Assembly (NCBI GenBank): GCA_028724525.1
Contig: JAQYCV010000023.1
Span: 1 to 54,617 of the forward strand
Origin: Clostridiales bacterium
GTDB taxonomy: Bacteria > Bacillota > Clostridia > Saccharofermentanales > DTU023
DNA length: 54,617 nucleotides
Direction of reading: 5' to 3'
The notes under the pieces were generated by a model. The model saw only the letters and a list, made by a program, of their open reading frames with translations, was not told where the DNA came from and did no database searches. Shown in pieces: positions 32,058-41,042 of this stretch (position 1 is its first letter; the number at the start of each line of letters is the position of its first letter). A program made the position numbers and the translations under genes.

Positions 32058-32396
32058 CTACTTAGCCTTACGGACTGTTTCGATTTCCGCATTACAAGAT
32101 TTGCAATAGCGGACCTTGTCCCCATTATCCAAAAAACGGTAGCCAGTCTTAGAAGGCTTCTTGCACTTGGGGCATACCAACATGACCTTGGAGGCATTGA
32201 TGGCCGCTTCCTTCTTAACCAGTCCGCCAGTATTCAGGCGCATATCGGGCTTTTGGTGCTTAGTAATAATATTGACACCTTCTACGACTACCCGGTTATT
32301 CTTGGGATCAACCTTAAGAACCTTACCAGTTTTGCCGGCATCCTTACCATTGAGGACGAAGACATTGTCATTAACTTTTACATGTACTTTTGCCAT
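32058..32396 (-). CDS. rplX: Large subunit ribosomal protein L24 with zinc-ribbon tail
   Basis: A 112-residue assembly-initiator protein of the 50S subunit. A KOW domain (VLNGKDAGKTGKVLKVDPKNNRVVVEGVN) is followed by a C-terminal CPKC...CKSC pair set about 20 residues apart that should bind zinc, a common Gram-positive form. Confidence 0.96.
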   Translation of the reverse strand: MAKVHVKVNDNVFVLNGKDAGKTGKVLKVDPKNNRVVVEGVNIITKHQKPDMRLNTGGLVKKEAAINASKVMLVCPKCKKPSKTGYRFLDNGDKVRYCKSCNAEIETVRKAK

Positions 32397-32408
32397 AGTT
32401 TCCTCCTC

Positions 32409-32777
32409 TTATAGCACTTCCGGAGCCAGAGAGAGAATGCGCATATAGTTCTTCTCACGCAATTCTCTGGCTATGGGTCCAAAAATACGAGTGCCTTGAG
32501 GGGTATTGTCATCTTTCAAGATAACCGCAGCGTTCTCATCAAAGCGAATAAGAGAACCGTCACTGCGGCGCACACCCTTTTTGGTACGCACGATAACAGC
32601 CTTAACGACGTCACCTTTTTTCACAACGCCCCCGGGCGATGCTTCTTTAACCGAGCAGACAATTACATCACCGATATTGGCATACTTGCGTTTAGACCCA
32701 CCGAGGACCTTAATGCATTGTAATTGTTTGGCACCGGTATTATCTGCAGATTTTAAATAACTTTGTACTTGAATCAT
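32409..32777 (-). CDS. rplN: Large subunit ribosomal protein L14
   Basis: A 122-residue protein at the subunit interface. [40 protein letters not shown] and [26 protein letters not shown] are near-invariant family segments. Full length, 14 nt after rpsQ. Confidence 0.97.
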   Translation of the reverse strand: MIQVQSYLKSADNTGAKQLQCIKVLGGSKRKYANIGDVIVCSVKEASPGGVVKKGDVVKAVIVRTKKGVRRSDGSLIRFDENAAVILKDDNTPQGTRIFGPIARELREKNYMRILSLAPEVL

Positions 32778-32791
32778 ACTGCTGCCTCCGA

Positions 32792-33046
32792 CTACTTAGC
32801 CTTCTCGATGATTTTCTCCACCCGCCAGTTTTTATCTTTACTGAGGGGCCGAGTTTCCATAATACGTACGGTATCACCAATGCCACATTCGTTATTTTCG
32901 TCATGGGCTTTAAAGCGAGTGGTACGTTTAACATATCTCTTATACAAACGATGCTGAACGCGGTCAGTAACTTCAACGACCACGGTTTTATCCATTTTGT
33001 CAGAGACAACGAGGCCGGTACGAGTTTTTCTAATATTTCTTTCCAT
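32792..33046 (-). CDS. rpsQ: Small subunit ribosomal protein S17
   Basis: An 84-residue OB-fold 16S-binding protein: [24 protein letters not shown] and [23 protein letters not shown]. Two ATG codons are adjacent (33049 and 33046); the second is chosen because the AGGTGG site is only one base from the first. Confidence 0.95.
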   Translation of the reverse strand: MERNIRKTRTGLVVSDKMDKTVVVEVTDRVQHRLYKRYVKRTTRFKAHDENNECGIGDTVRIMETRPLSKDKNWRVEKIIEKAK

Positions 33047-33058
33047 CATTCCACCTCA

Positions 33059-33256
33059 CTATGCCTTGGCGATTTCCCGTTCCTTGATTACAGTTTTAAC
33101 CCGAGCAATATCGCGTTTAACAGATTTCAACTGTAAAGGATTATCTAATTGGTTGGTTGCGTGTTGAAATCTCAGCTTAAAAAGCTCTTCCTTGAGATCT
33201 AAAAGCTCTTGATCGAGCTCAGCAACGCTTTTATTGCGTAAATCTTTAGCTTTCAT
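33059..33256 (-). CDS. rpmC: Large subunit ribosomal protein L29
   Basis: A 65-residue helical-hairpin protein near the exit tunnel, a docking site for nascent-chain factors. [31 protein letters not shown] and [26 protein letters not shown] match the family. Start ATG 33256 overlaps the last 11 nt of rplP, implying coupled translation; a longer in-frame upstream extension is not conserved. Confidence 0.95.
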   Translation of the reverse strand: MKAKDLRNKSVAELDQELLDLKEELFKLRFQHATNQLDNPLQLKSVKRDIARVKTVIKEREIAKA

Positions 33257-33818
33257 CACTAGCGTCCTCCGCATTATCAGTATCTTCAGCCTCATGATGA
33301 GCGCCTTCGTGAGCTTCAGCTTCTTGAGCTGCGGCATCAGCCTCTTCTAAGGATTCAATTACATCAGCTTGAACTTCAGCAAACTTAGCGTATTCTTCGG
33401 CAGTCAGCTGTCTATCACTCTGGATAAAACGGCACTTAATGGGCAGTTTGTGGCTAGCCAGACGGAAAGCCTCTTTAGCTGTTTCTTCCGGTACACCCGC
33501 TAACTCAAAGAGCACACGGTTAGGCTTTACAACAGCTACCCAGTACTCCGGAGAACCTTTACCGGAACCCATCCTGGTTTCAGCCGGTTGTGAGGTAACA
33601 GGCTTATCAGGGAAAACTTTAATCCAGACCGTACCACCTCTACGGAGATAGCGGTTGATAGCAACACGAGCAGCTTCAATCTGAGCAGAGGTAAGCCAGC
33701 AAGGTTCGAGAGCCTGAAGGCCGTACTGGCCATAGCTCACCTTATTGCCGCGAGTGGCCTTACCCTTCATACGGCCCCGCTGCTGTTTTCTATATTTAAC
33801 TCTCTTGGGTAATAACAT
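33246..33818 (-). CDS. rplP: Large subunit ribosomal protein L16 with acidic C-terminal tail
   Basis: A 190-residue L16, which contacts A-site tRNA and finishes 50S assembly. Residues 1-138 are standard ([46 protein letters not shown]). Usual length is 135-145; the additional about 50 residues (EEYAKFAEV...[15 protein letters not shown]) are rich in Glu, Asp, Ala and His, net acidic and probably disordered. The tail is in frame and its end overlaps the start of rpmC. Confidence 0.96.
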   Translation of the reverse strand: MLLPKRVKYRKQQRGRMKGKATRGNKVSYGQYGLQALEPCWLTSAQIEAARVAINRYLRRGGTVWIKVFPDKPVTSQPAETRMGSGKGSPEYWVAVVKPNRVLFELAGVPEETAKEAFRLASHKLPIKCRFIQSDRQLTAEEYAKFAEVQADVIESLEEADAAAQEAEAHEGAHHEAEDTDNAEDASDES

Positions 33819-34487
33819 CTAGGCCTCTCCTTCCATAGCTGTTTGGGCCTTGGGCACAGGGATAATTTCTCCCTTATAAACCCATACTTTGACGCCTAAA
33901 CGGCCATACTGAGTGTGTGCTTCCGCAAAGCCATAATCAATATCTGCCCGCAGGGTATGTAGAGGAATTGTGCCTTCGTGATATTGCTCGGTACGAGCAA
34001 TTTCTGCACCGCCCAGACGGCCAGAGCACATCGTCTTAATGCCGCGAACACCAGTTTTCATTGCATTATTAATGGCCTGCTTCATGGCCCGGCGGAAAGA
34101 CACGCGGTCTTCTAGCTGACGGGCAATATTTTCGGCAACTAATTGTGCATCGCTGTCAGGATTCTTAATCTCTTTGACATTAACAAAGAAATTACGTCCA
34201 AACTTTTTATTCAGCTTCTTCTTCAAAGCATCAATTTCAGCACCTTGTCGGCCAATTACCAGGCCAGGTTTAGAAGTAGAAACAGTGATGACAACCTTAT
34301 CTTCGCCTTCGCGCTCAATCTCCAGGCGGGCAACACCTGTATTAGCCAGCTGAGATTCAACAAACTTGCGAATTTGATAGTCCTCTACGAGGAAGCGGGA
34401 AAAATCTTTTTTGTTGGCATACCAGCGGGTGTCCCAATCCTTGATAACACCTACTCTAAAACCGTGGGGATTAACTTTCTGACCCAT
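33819..34487 (-). CDS. rpsC: Small subunit ribosomal protein S3
   Basis: A 222-residue head protein lining the mRNA entry channel. [24 protein letters not shown], the KH domain [16 protein letters not shown] and the C-terminal [31 protein letters not shown] are diagnostic. Directly abuts rplP. Confidence 0.97.
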   Translation of the reverse strand: MGQKVNPHGFRVGVIKDWDTRWYANKKDFSRFLVEDYQIRKFVESQLANTGVARLEIEREGEDKVVITVSTSKPGLVIGRQGAEIDALKKKLNKKFGRNFFVNVKEIKNPDSDAQLVAENIARQLEDRVSFRRAMKQAINNAMKTGVRGIKTMCSGRLGGAEIARTEQYHEGTIPLHTLRADIDYGFAEAHTQYGRLGVKVWVYKGEIIPVPKAQTAMEGEA

Positions 34488-34496
34488 ACTTACCTC

Positions 34497-34973
34497 CTAG
34501 GCTCTTTCTTTCACTACAGCAGTAATGTGGCATGTTCTCTTGTTGATCCGACTGGCATAGCCCTTACCCATAGCTTTCCAGCGCTTGAGAATGGGGCCTG
34601 GACGGGCAGAGATTTCCGCAACATAGAGCTGATTGCTGTCTAAGCCATTATTGTTGACAGCATTGGCCTCTGCTGAGTTGAGCAACTTGAGGATAACAGG
34701 GGCAGCTGCTCTGTTGGTATAAGTCAAAATAGCCTTAGCTTCAGCCAGATCCTTACCTCTTACAAGGTCACACACCAGAGCAGCTTTACTAGTTGACATC
34801 CGAATGTGAGATTGGGTAGCTCTGCCTTCATCTTTACCGATGCCCAAGATCTTCTTTTCTTTCTTGGTAAGTACAGGCTTCTTCTGAAATCTTTTTTGAA
34901 TTTTATGGTAATCTGCTAGGATCTCTTCGCGCTTTTCGAGGAGCTCCTGTTTACTCATTGCTTTCTTTGCCAT
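34497..34973 (-). CDS. rplV: Large subunit ribosomal protein L22 with N-terminal extension
   Basis: A 158-residue L22; the family is usually about 110. The core starts near residue 52 (ATQSHIRMSTSKAALVCDLVRGKDLAEA) and includes the tunnel-lining beta-hairpin loop (ARPGPILKRWKAMGKGYASRINKRTCHI). The first about 48 residues are Lys/Glu-rich and predicted helical (KQELLEKREEILADYHKI; FQKKPVLTKKEKKIL). A ribosome binding site precedes ATG 34973, so the extension appears real. Confidence 0.95.
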   Translation of the reverse strand: MAKKAMSKQELLEKREEILADYHKIQKRFQKKPVLTKKEKKILGIGKDEGRATQSHIRMSTSKAALVCDLVRGKDLAEAKAILTYTNRAAAPVILKLLNSAEANAVNNNGLDSNQLYVAEISARPGPILKRWKAMGKGYASRINKRTCHITAVVKERA

Positions 34974-34989
34974 TTAGCTTCCTCCGATC

Positions 34990-35262
34990 CTAGACACCTT
35001 TTTCAGATCTAGCATGTGATCTGAAAGTACGGGTGGGAGCAAACTCACCCAGCTTATGTCCGACCATTTCTTCTGTGATATAAACGGGCACATGTTTGCG
35101 ACCATCATGGACAGCAATAGTATGTCCAACCATTTCAGGGAAGATGGTAGAAGAGCGAGACCATGTTTTCAGAACTTTTTGCTCATTCTTTGCGTTCATG
35201 TCGAGAATACGCTGCATCAGCTTTTCTTCAACATAAAATCCTTTTTTTGATGAACGGCTCAT
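34990..35262 (-). CDS. rpsS: Small subunit ribosomal protein S19
   Basis: A 90-residue head protein that pairs with S13. [61 protein letters not shown] match the family throughout. Confidence 0.97.
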   Translation of the reverse strand: MSRSSKKGFYVEEKLMQRILDMNAKNEQKVLKTWSRSSTIFPEMVGHTIAVHDGRKHVPVYITEEMVGHKLGEFAPTRTFRSHARSEKGV

Positions 35263-35276
35263 ACGTGTCTATCCTC

Positions 35277-36104
35277 CTACTTCTTCCTGCGACGGATAAT
35301 GAACTTATCCGAAGGCTTATTATGCTTACGGGTTTTCTTACCGCGGGTAGGTTTACCCCAAGGAGACATGGGGCTAGGCATACCGATGGGGTTTCTACCT
35401 TCACCACCACCGTGGGGGTGATCAACGGGGTTCATGACCTTACCGCGAACCTTAGGACGGCAACCCATGTGACGGACACGGCCAGCTTTACCCAGGGTAA
35501 TGTTCTCGTGTTCAATATTGCCCACAATGCCTACTGTGGCACGGCAGCTTTGTAAAACCATGCGGTATTCGCCTGAAGGCAGACGTAACTGCGCATAACG
35601 GCCTTCTTTAGCCATGAGTTGGGCAGACGAACCAGCAGAGCGGACGATTTGTCCACCACGGCCGGGCTTGAGCTCGACGCAGTGTACCAAGGTACCTACG
35701 GGAATGGATCTCAGAGGCATGCAGTTACCGGGAACGGGGTCCACGGCTTCACCAGAAATCACAGTCTGACCAACCGTAATACCGTGAGGGGCTAAGATAT
35801 ACGATTTAGCGCCATCTGCATAGTGCAGGAGAGCCAAGTTAGCAGACCGGTTTGGATCATACTCTAAAGCAGCTACCTTGGCCGGAATATCATCTTTGGA
35901 GCGGTTCCATTCAATGACCCTGTATTTACGGCGATTGCCGCCGCCACGGCGTCTAACAGTAATACGTCCATAATTGTTGCGCCCACTATTCTGCTTGCGC
36001 ACTTTAAGAAGTGATGCTTCGGGCTTCTTTCCTGAAAGTTCAGAGAAGTCGGCCGTGGTCATTTCCCTACGTGCGGGAGAAGTGGGTCGATAGCTTTTTG
36101 CCAT
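35277..36104 (-). CDS. rplB: Large subunit ribosomal protein L2
   Basis: A 275-residue protein essential for peptidyl-transferase centre assembly. [24 protein letters not shown] and the C-terminal [20 protein letters not shown], with the conserved His near the catalytic region, are intact. 29 nt after rplW. Confidence 0.97.
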   Translation of the reverse strand: MAKSYRPTSPARREMTTADFSELSGKKPEASLLKVRKQNSGRNNYGRITVRRRGGGNRRKYRVIEWNRSKDDIPAKVAALEYDPNRSANLALLHYADGAKSYILAPHGITVGQTVISGEAVDPVPGNCMPLRSIPVGTLVHCVELKPGRGGQIVRSAGSSAQLMAKEGRYAQLRLPSGEYRMVLQSCRATVGIVGNIEHENITLGKAGRVRHMGCRPKVRGKVMNPVDHPHGGGEGRNPIGMPSPMSPWGKPTRGKKTRKHNKPSDKFIIRRRKK

Positions 36105-36133
36105 TTTACTCTACTCCTTCTCTTGGGGACGAC

Positions 36134-36484
36134 TTAATGGCCGAACCCGAATTCTTCAATCGTATTGTTGTATTTCTTACCAGTGCTGGTCACCTTGCCA
36201 CCCTTAGCCAAATAAGTTTCTGCTTGAGGATCGGTATCGATGGTGACGATAGCCTTTTTGTAACCAGGTGTCCGTCCGCTATTAAGACCTACACGTTTAG
36301 TTTTACCTAAAACATTTCTTGTATTAACCTTTAGGACTTTGACATTAAACAGTTCTTCACAGGCTTGGCGAATTTGCGGCTTAGTAGCCTTAGGCGCTAC
36401 CTTAAAGGTGTATTTGCCAGCATAGGTATTCATAGTTGACCGTTCAGTGATGATCGGTGCAATGATGATGTCGTGGGGATTCAT
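36134..36484 (-). CDS. rplW: Large subunit ribosomal protein L23
   Basis: A 116-residue exit-tunnel rim protein and trigger factor/SRP docking site. [49 protein letters not shown] is diagnostic. About 15 residues longer at the C-terminus than many homologues. Overlaps the rplD stop by 1 nt. Confidence 0.96.
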   Translation of the reverse strand: MNPHDIIIAPIITERSTMNTYAGKYTFKVAPKATKPQIRQACEELFNVKVLKVNTRNVLGKTKRVGLNSGRTPGYKKAIVTIDTDPQAETYLAKGGKVTSTGKKYNNTIEEFGFGH

Positions 36485-37107
36485 TAGGCATATACCTCCT
36501 CTAATTTACGGATGCTCGCCTCAGTCATGAGAACCTTGTCGTGTTTAAGCAGGTCGTAAACATTGATGGTATTGACATACTCTACTGTCACGCCAGGAAT
36601 GTTGCGCGCAGAAAGCTCAACAACTTTATTCTTAGCGTCCAAAATGACCAGAGTTGACTTATCAAGCTTAAGATTGTTCAAAAGCGTGGCCATGGTCTTA
36701 GTCTTGACTTCTTGCAGGGTAAGCTCATCTAATACCAACATCTTCTCCCCTTGAGCACAAGCAGACAAGGCAGATTTCAGAGCCTGTCTTCTCATTTTCT
36801 TGGGCATCACTTTGCGATAAGAACGCGACAGGGGGCCAAAGGTAACACCACCACCAATTTTCAGGGGTGAACGGATAGAACCCTGACGAGCCCGGCCAGT
36901 TCCCTTTTGTCTATATGGCTTACGACCGCCGCCACGAACCTCAGAACGATCCTTAGTCTTATGGGTTCCCTGGCGCTTGTTAGCCAGCTGCATCACTACT
37001 GCACGGTGCAGCAAATCTTGATTGGGCTCCAGAGCAAAGAGTTCATCGGATACTTCAATGTCACCCTTGCGTTCGCCCGTCATTGAATATAAATCTAATT
37101 TTGCCAT
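36484..37107 (-). CDS. rplD: Large subunit ribosomal protein L4
   Basis: A 207-residue protein whose loop lines the exit tunnel ([31 protein letters not shown]). L4 is the S10-operon autorepressor in gamma-proteobacteria; whether it acts on the leader at 38120-38369 here is untested. Confidence 0.97.
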   Translation of the reverse strand: MAKLDLYSMTGERKGDIEVSDELFALEPNQDLLHRAVVMQLANKRQGTHKTKDRSEVRGGGRKPYRQKGTGRARQGSIRSPLKIGGGVTFGPLSRSYRKVMPKKMRRQALKSALSACAQGEKMLVLDELTLQEVKTKTMATLLNNLKLDKSTLVILDAKNKVVELSARNIPGVTVEYVNTINVYDLLKHDKVLMTEASIRKLEEVYA

Positions 37108-37125
37108 TCTAATTACCTCTTACGC

Positions 37126-37749
37126 CTAATTAGCCTTGACGGTTTCGCGAATTTCCAAGAGGTTATTACGAGATCCGGGAACGGAACCCTTAACCACTAG
37201 AATGTTGCGCTCGCCATCAACCATGACTACGTCTAGGTTCTGCACGGTAACCCGCTCATTACCCATCTGACCAGGAAGTTTTTGGCCCTTATGGACTTTA
37301 GCAGGCGTAGCGGACGAACCCAGAGAACCAGAGGAACGGTGGTACTTGGAACCATGAGCTACCGGTCCACGGGAGAAATTGTGGCGCTTGATGCCGCCAG
37401 CATAACCCTTACCTTTAGAGCTACCAGAAATGTCTACGCGGCAACCTGCTTCAAACATTTCAGCAACATTGATCACCTGGCCAATCTCATAATCTTCATC
37501 GGTCTGGAATTCACGCATATGGCGCATGGGTTTTAGGTCATGCTTAGCAAATTGACCCTGGTCTGGCTTGTTGGCCTTCTTCACTTCTTCATAAGCCACT
37601 TTGATTGCTTCATACCCATCGTTTTCGGTCGTTTTCTTATGTACAACCGTGAGAGGTCCGCAATCTATGACGGTGACAGGAATGGCGTTACCAGACTCAT
37701 CAAAGATCTGGGTCATGCCTGCCTTTCTACCTAACATTAATTTACTCAT
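37126..37749 (-). CDS. rplC: Large subunit ribosomal protein L3
   Basis: A 207-residue 23S-binding assembly initiator. MLGRKAGMTQIFDESGNAIPVTVI, SSKGKGYAGGIKRHNFSRGPVAHGSKYHRSSGSLG are diagnostic. Preceded by a 58-nt gap after rpsJ. Confidence 0.97.
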   Translation of the reverse strand: MSKLMLGRKAGMTQIFDESGNAIPVTVIDCGPLTVVHKKTTENDGYEAIKVAYEEVKKANKPDQGQFAKHDLKPMRHMREFQTDEDYEIGQVINVAEMFEAGCRVDISGSSKGKGYAGGIKRHNFSRGPVAHGSKYHRSSGSLGSSATPAKVHKGQKLPGQMGNERVTVQNLDVVMVDGERNILVVKGSVPGSRNNLLEIRETVKAN

Positions 37750-37807
37750 TTTTATTCCTCCTGCTTATTGGTTCACCTTATAATATGAACATGAGCGGTT
37801 TTGCCGA

Positions 37808-38119
37808 TTAGATCTTGATTTCAATATTGACACCGGCTGGCATCTCGAGTTTCATGAGGGCTTCCATGGTCTTATTATTGGGAGCCAGGATATCGATTAG
37901 ACGTTTGTGAGTCCTGAGCTCAAACTGTTCCCGGGAATCTTTGTTGACGTGGGGAGACCGGAGAATAGTATAAATTTCTTTCTCTGTAGGCAGAGGGATT
38001 GGGCCAGATACAATAGCTCCAGACCGCTTGGCGGATTCCACAATTCTACCGGCGCTCTCATCTAAGACCTGATGATCAAAGGCCTTGAGGCGAATTCTGA
38101 TTTTTTGATTTACAGACAT
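37808..38119 (-). CDS. rpsJ: Small subunit ribosomal protein S10
   Basis: A 103-residue protein, also known as transcription antitermination partner Nus[32 protein letters not shown] and [23 protein letters not shown] match the family. First gene of the supercluster; AGGAGG precedes ATG 38119. Transcribed from the promoter at 38376-38404. Confidence 0.97.
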   Translation of the reverse strand: MSVNQKIRIRLKAFDHQVLDESAGRIVESAKRSGAIVSGPIPLPTEKEIYTILRSPHVNKDSREQFELRTHKRLIDILAPNNKTMEALMKLEMPAGVNIEIKI

Positions 38120-38369
38120 ATTTCCTCCTGTTATTCAAAGTTCACAACTCATCCGGGTGTTTCTTTTATCTACAAGATAAAACCCAGACGCTTCATCTTT
38201 CTGACGCATGCGCTGGGTTATTGTTACCCTCATCATGCTGCGTGTAAACTCACCCGCCTCTGTGGGCGGACTACTCAGTCTAAGTTACCCGCCGAAGAAG
38301 CGCAGCGGCTCTTGACGGCAATCTCAGACTTCATGGTTATGTGCTCGCAAGCAGAGCTCTCGAGCGACA
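38120..38369 (-). promoter_or_regulatory. Long structured leader of the S10 operon
   Basis: About 250 nt separate the predicted transcription start from rpsJ. The leader contains GC-rich inverted repeats (for example CCGCCCACAGAGGCGGG around 38263-38280) and the terminator-like hairpin 38181-38219. No gene is present. The further 130 bp from the promoter to the trpS stop (38405-38534) are AT-rich with no recognised feature. Confidence 0.55.
38181..38219 (-). terminator. Terminator-like hairpin (candidate attenuator) in the S10 leader
   Basis: RNA strand AACCCAG-CGC...GCG-T-CTGGGTT followed by TTATCTTG: a 10-bp stem with one bulged base and a U-rich tail, about 60 nt upstream of the rpsJ start. 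A terminator inside the leader of a ribosomal protein operon suggests attenuation. Confidence 0.55.
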
Positions 38370-38375
38370 GCGGTT

Positions 38376-38404
38376 AGTATAACCGACTTTACGAGGCTCT
38401 GCAA
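38376..38404 (-). promoter_or_regulatory. Sigma-A promoter of the S10 operon
   Basis: Minus strand -35 TTGCAG (38399-38404), 17-bp spacer, -10 TATACT (38376-38381). Near-consensus and placed to transcribe the whole ribosomal protein block. Confidence 0.8.
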
Positions 38405-38534
38405 GCCTTATTGTCTATTTCTTTGAGTTTTTAGGCTCTTATTTTTATTATTTGCAGAGTTTTGTTAATGTGCACAGAAATTCTTTTCGCAGAATAACAA
38501 GGCTCTACATCTTGCAAGGTGGCTAGATTTAGTC

Positions 38535-39572
38535 TTAATAAATTAAGCTCATGACGGCCTTGAGCTCGTCTAAAGTTTGACGGGCAAGGGCAGAGGCTTT
38601 TTCTGAATTTTCCTTGAGCATTTTAAGGATTTGATCTTGCTCTTTCTCGTACTCTGCTCGGCGGGTCCGGATTGGGGTTAAGAGATCTTGCATGACCTCC
38701 AGAAGATGGCGTTTAACCTTGACATCTCCAAGGCCTCCTCGCCGATAATGATCAGCCATAGCCTGAACTAAGTCTTGGTCAGGATCAAAGGCTTTTAAGT
38801 AGGTAAAAACTGGGTTTCCTTCGACTTTGCCCGGGTCTTCCACGCGGAGATGGCCAGGGTCAGTAAACATGCCCATGACTTTATTTGTCACGGTCTTCTC
38901 ATCATCAGACAGATAAATGCAATTGCCAATAGTCTTAGACATCTTAGCTCCCCCATCTGTACCGGGTAAACGCCCCGTCTTAGAGATGATCGCCTCGCAT
39001 TCCCGTAAGACCTCCGCCTTATATGTGTAGTTAATAGATCGCACAATTTCGTTCGTTTGTTCGATCATGGGTAACTGGTCGTTACCAACCGGCACCAGGT
39101 TAGCCCGGAAGGCGGTGATATCTGCCGCCTGGCTGACAGGATAGTTCAAGAAGCCAATAGGTACAGTTTCCCCAAAACCCTTTTGTTGCATTTCATTCTT
39201 GACTGTGGGGTTACGCTTTAAGCGGGCCAGCGAGACAAAGTTCATGTAGAGGGCAGTGAGTTCGGTGAGCTCTGGCACTAAAGACTGGATAAAGATGGTG
39301 GATTTATCAGGATCCAGGCCCACAGCCAGGTAGTCAATTGCTAGTTGCATGACAGACTGGCTGACCGCTTCCCCACCCTCTGCGTGGTCTGTCAGGGCCT
39401 GCATGTCAGCAATCATAATGAAGTTATGATCATACTTATCTTGAAATTCCAAACGCTTCTGAATGGAGCCGGCATAATGGCCAATGTGCAAGCGGCCGGA
39501 GGGACGGTCACCTGTGAGCACGATATCCCCTAAATGATCAAAGCTCCTTGAGCTCTTTGCATGTTCTGCCAT
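38535..39572 (-). CDS. trpS: Tryptophan-tRNA ligase
   Basis: A 345-residue class I synthetase charging tRNA-Trp. The HIGH motif is RLHIGHY (near residue 27) and the KMSKS motif is [26 protein letters not shown] and [12 protein letters not shown] are TrpRS-specific. Length is normal. No T-box or trp leader was seen in the 49-nt gap after ctpA, so it is probably read from the ftsE-ctpA side. Confidence 0.97.
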   Translation of the reverse strand: MAEHAKSSRSFDHLGDIVLTGDRPSGRLHIGHYAGSIQKRLEFQDKYDHNFIMIADMQALTDHAEGGEAVSQSVMQLAIDYLAVGLDPDKSTIFIQSLVPELTELTALYMNFVSLARLKRNPTVKNEMQQKGFGETVPIGFLNYPVSQAADITAFRANLVPVGNDQLPMIEQTNEIVRSINYTYKAEVLRECEAIISKTGRLPGTDGGAKMSKTIGNCIYLSDDEKTVTNKVMGMFTDPGHLRVEDPGKVEGNPVFTYLKAFDPDQDLVQAMADHYRRGGLGDVKVKRHLLEVMQDLLTPIRTRRAEYEKEQDQILKMLKENSEKASALARQTLDELKAVMSLIY

Positions 39573-39621
39573 AAAAAATCTCCCTATCTATGCTATCTGT
39601 AACTCTAGTACGGAATGCGAC

Positions 39622-41019
39622 TTAGTTCAAATAATTTTCCTGGATATAGGTTAAGGCTGTCTGGAGTTGCGTGTCTTCCGCATGGTCCAGCTGGCCTAAG
39701 GGCAGGCCGGCCAATTCTTTATCCAGGCTAACCTCAATCTGCGGTTTGAGGCCCTCCCCATCCACACAATCACCATTAGGCAGATAATAATGGAAATTTG
39801 TAATCTGCAAGGCCGAACCATCTGTCAATTCTCTGGTAATGGTACCCACACCCTTACCAAAGGATTGTTCACCAATCAGAACTGCCTTGTCATAGTCTCT
39901 TAAGCAACCAGAAAAGAGTTCGCTAGCAGATGCAGAATATTTATTGATTAGAACAGCGTATTTCCATTCTTCAGGAACACCTGTCTTGGCTTTGGAAGTC
40001 CAATCTTCCTCATAGTCCTGGCCATCCGCCCGGCCCTTAGCAACCGCCAGAGTTCCTGCTGGAAGAAGGTAGTCTAGCATCTTAGTCACTTCAAAGACAT
40101 AGCCACCACCATTGTTGCGGACATCAAAGATAATGGACTGAACGCCCTGCTTTTTAAAGGCATCAATAGCCTTAATAAAGTTATCTGCCACACCAGAATT
40201 AAACTCCAGTATGCGGATGTAACCTACTTCCGGGCTCAGAAGTTCGGACTTCAGGTTGGCATTTTCTACCTTTCCCCTCGTTACTTCTAAGGTATAAGTC
40301 TGGTTATCACTAGGCCGAAATACCTCTACAGTCACAGTGGATCCGCTGGGACCTCGTACTTCTGCCGCTAGACTTGTGACATCGGAAAAATCAGAAACGC
40401 TTTTCCCGTTGACACTCATAAAACGGTCACCGATACGCAAGCCCGCTTGAGCTGCCGGTGAATCATCGAATATGTCAGAAATGAGATAAAAATCGTCCTG
40501 TTTAGAAACCTGGGCCCCAATTCCCGAATACTCGCCCTGCATAGAGTCTTGCATAGCCGAATATTCTTCCTGATCAAGGTAAAAAGTATAGGGCGATTCC
40601 ATCTCGTCCAAGAGGCCAGCATACATGGCCTCCACGAGCTCAGCATCGGTCAGTTCACGAAAATAATCATTTTTTAAGGTATCATAAATTAACTGCAATT
40701 TCTGCAGCTGCTTGAGCGTTTCTGGATCAGGATCTTGCAGGTTCATGGCTGGCAAAACCAGGCGAGAGATCTGTGACTGATCTTTCAAGCTAGGTCTCTG
40801 CAAACTCAGCTGTCTATTTACAAAAAACTGCGGCAAGATGTAGCTAGCAGCAACTACCAAAATGAGCAAAACTGCTAGGCTACTTAAGAGCCAAGTCTTC
40901 CGCTTTTGACCACCTGCTTGTTCAGCTGGCTGAGGGGGGACAGAAGAATTAGAAGAGGGTTGCTGGTCAAGATTCTGGTGAAGATCAGCCTGGGATGATT
41001 GATGATCTAGCTTAGCCAT
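39622..41019 (-). CDS. ctpA: Carboxyl-terminal processing protease (S41), membrane anchored
   Basis: A 465-residue serine protease acting outside the membrane. A polar Gln/Ser-rich N-terminus (1-40) precedes one membrane segment (about 42-65). A PDZ domain (about 165-245, GIGAQVSKQDDFYLIS; SPAAQAGLRIGDRFMSVNG) is followed by the S41 catalytic region: FDVRNNGGGYV, the Ser/Lys dyad in KYSASASELFSG and EQSFGKGVG. In this operon, after an M23 peptidase and FtsEX, a likely role is turnover of secreted cell-wall hydrolases, inferred from context. Confidence 0.94.
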   Translation of the reverse strand: MAKLDHQSSQADLHQNLDQQPSSNSSVPPQPAEQAGGQKRKTWLLSSLAVLLILVVAASYILPQFFVNRQLSLQRPSLKDQSQISRLVLPAMNLQDPDPETLKQLQKLQLIYDTLKNDYFRELTDAELVEAMYAGLLDEMESPYTFYLDQEEYSAMQDSMQGEYSGIGAQVSKQDDFYLISDIFDDSPAAQAGLRIGDRFMSVNGKSVSDFSDVTSLAAEVRGPSGSTVTVEVFRPSDNQTYTLEVTRGKVENANLKSELLSPEVGYIRILEFNSGVADNFIKAIDAFKKQGVQSIIFDVRNNGGGYVFEVTKMLDYLLPAGTLAVAKGRADGQDYEEDWTSKAKTGVPEEWKYAVLINKYSASASELFSGCLRDYDKAVLIGEQSFGKGVGTITRELTDGSALQITNFHYYLPNGDCVDGEGLKPQIEVSLDKELAGLPLGQLDHAEDTQLQTALTYIQENYLN

Positions 41020-41042
41020 ATTGATACTCCTTGTTTAATGCC

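Noticed and set aside
35163-35555. Plus-strand frame opposite rpsS and rplB
   Set aside because: It is antisense to highly conserved ribosomal protein genes, with no ribosome binding site.
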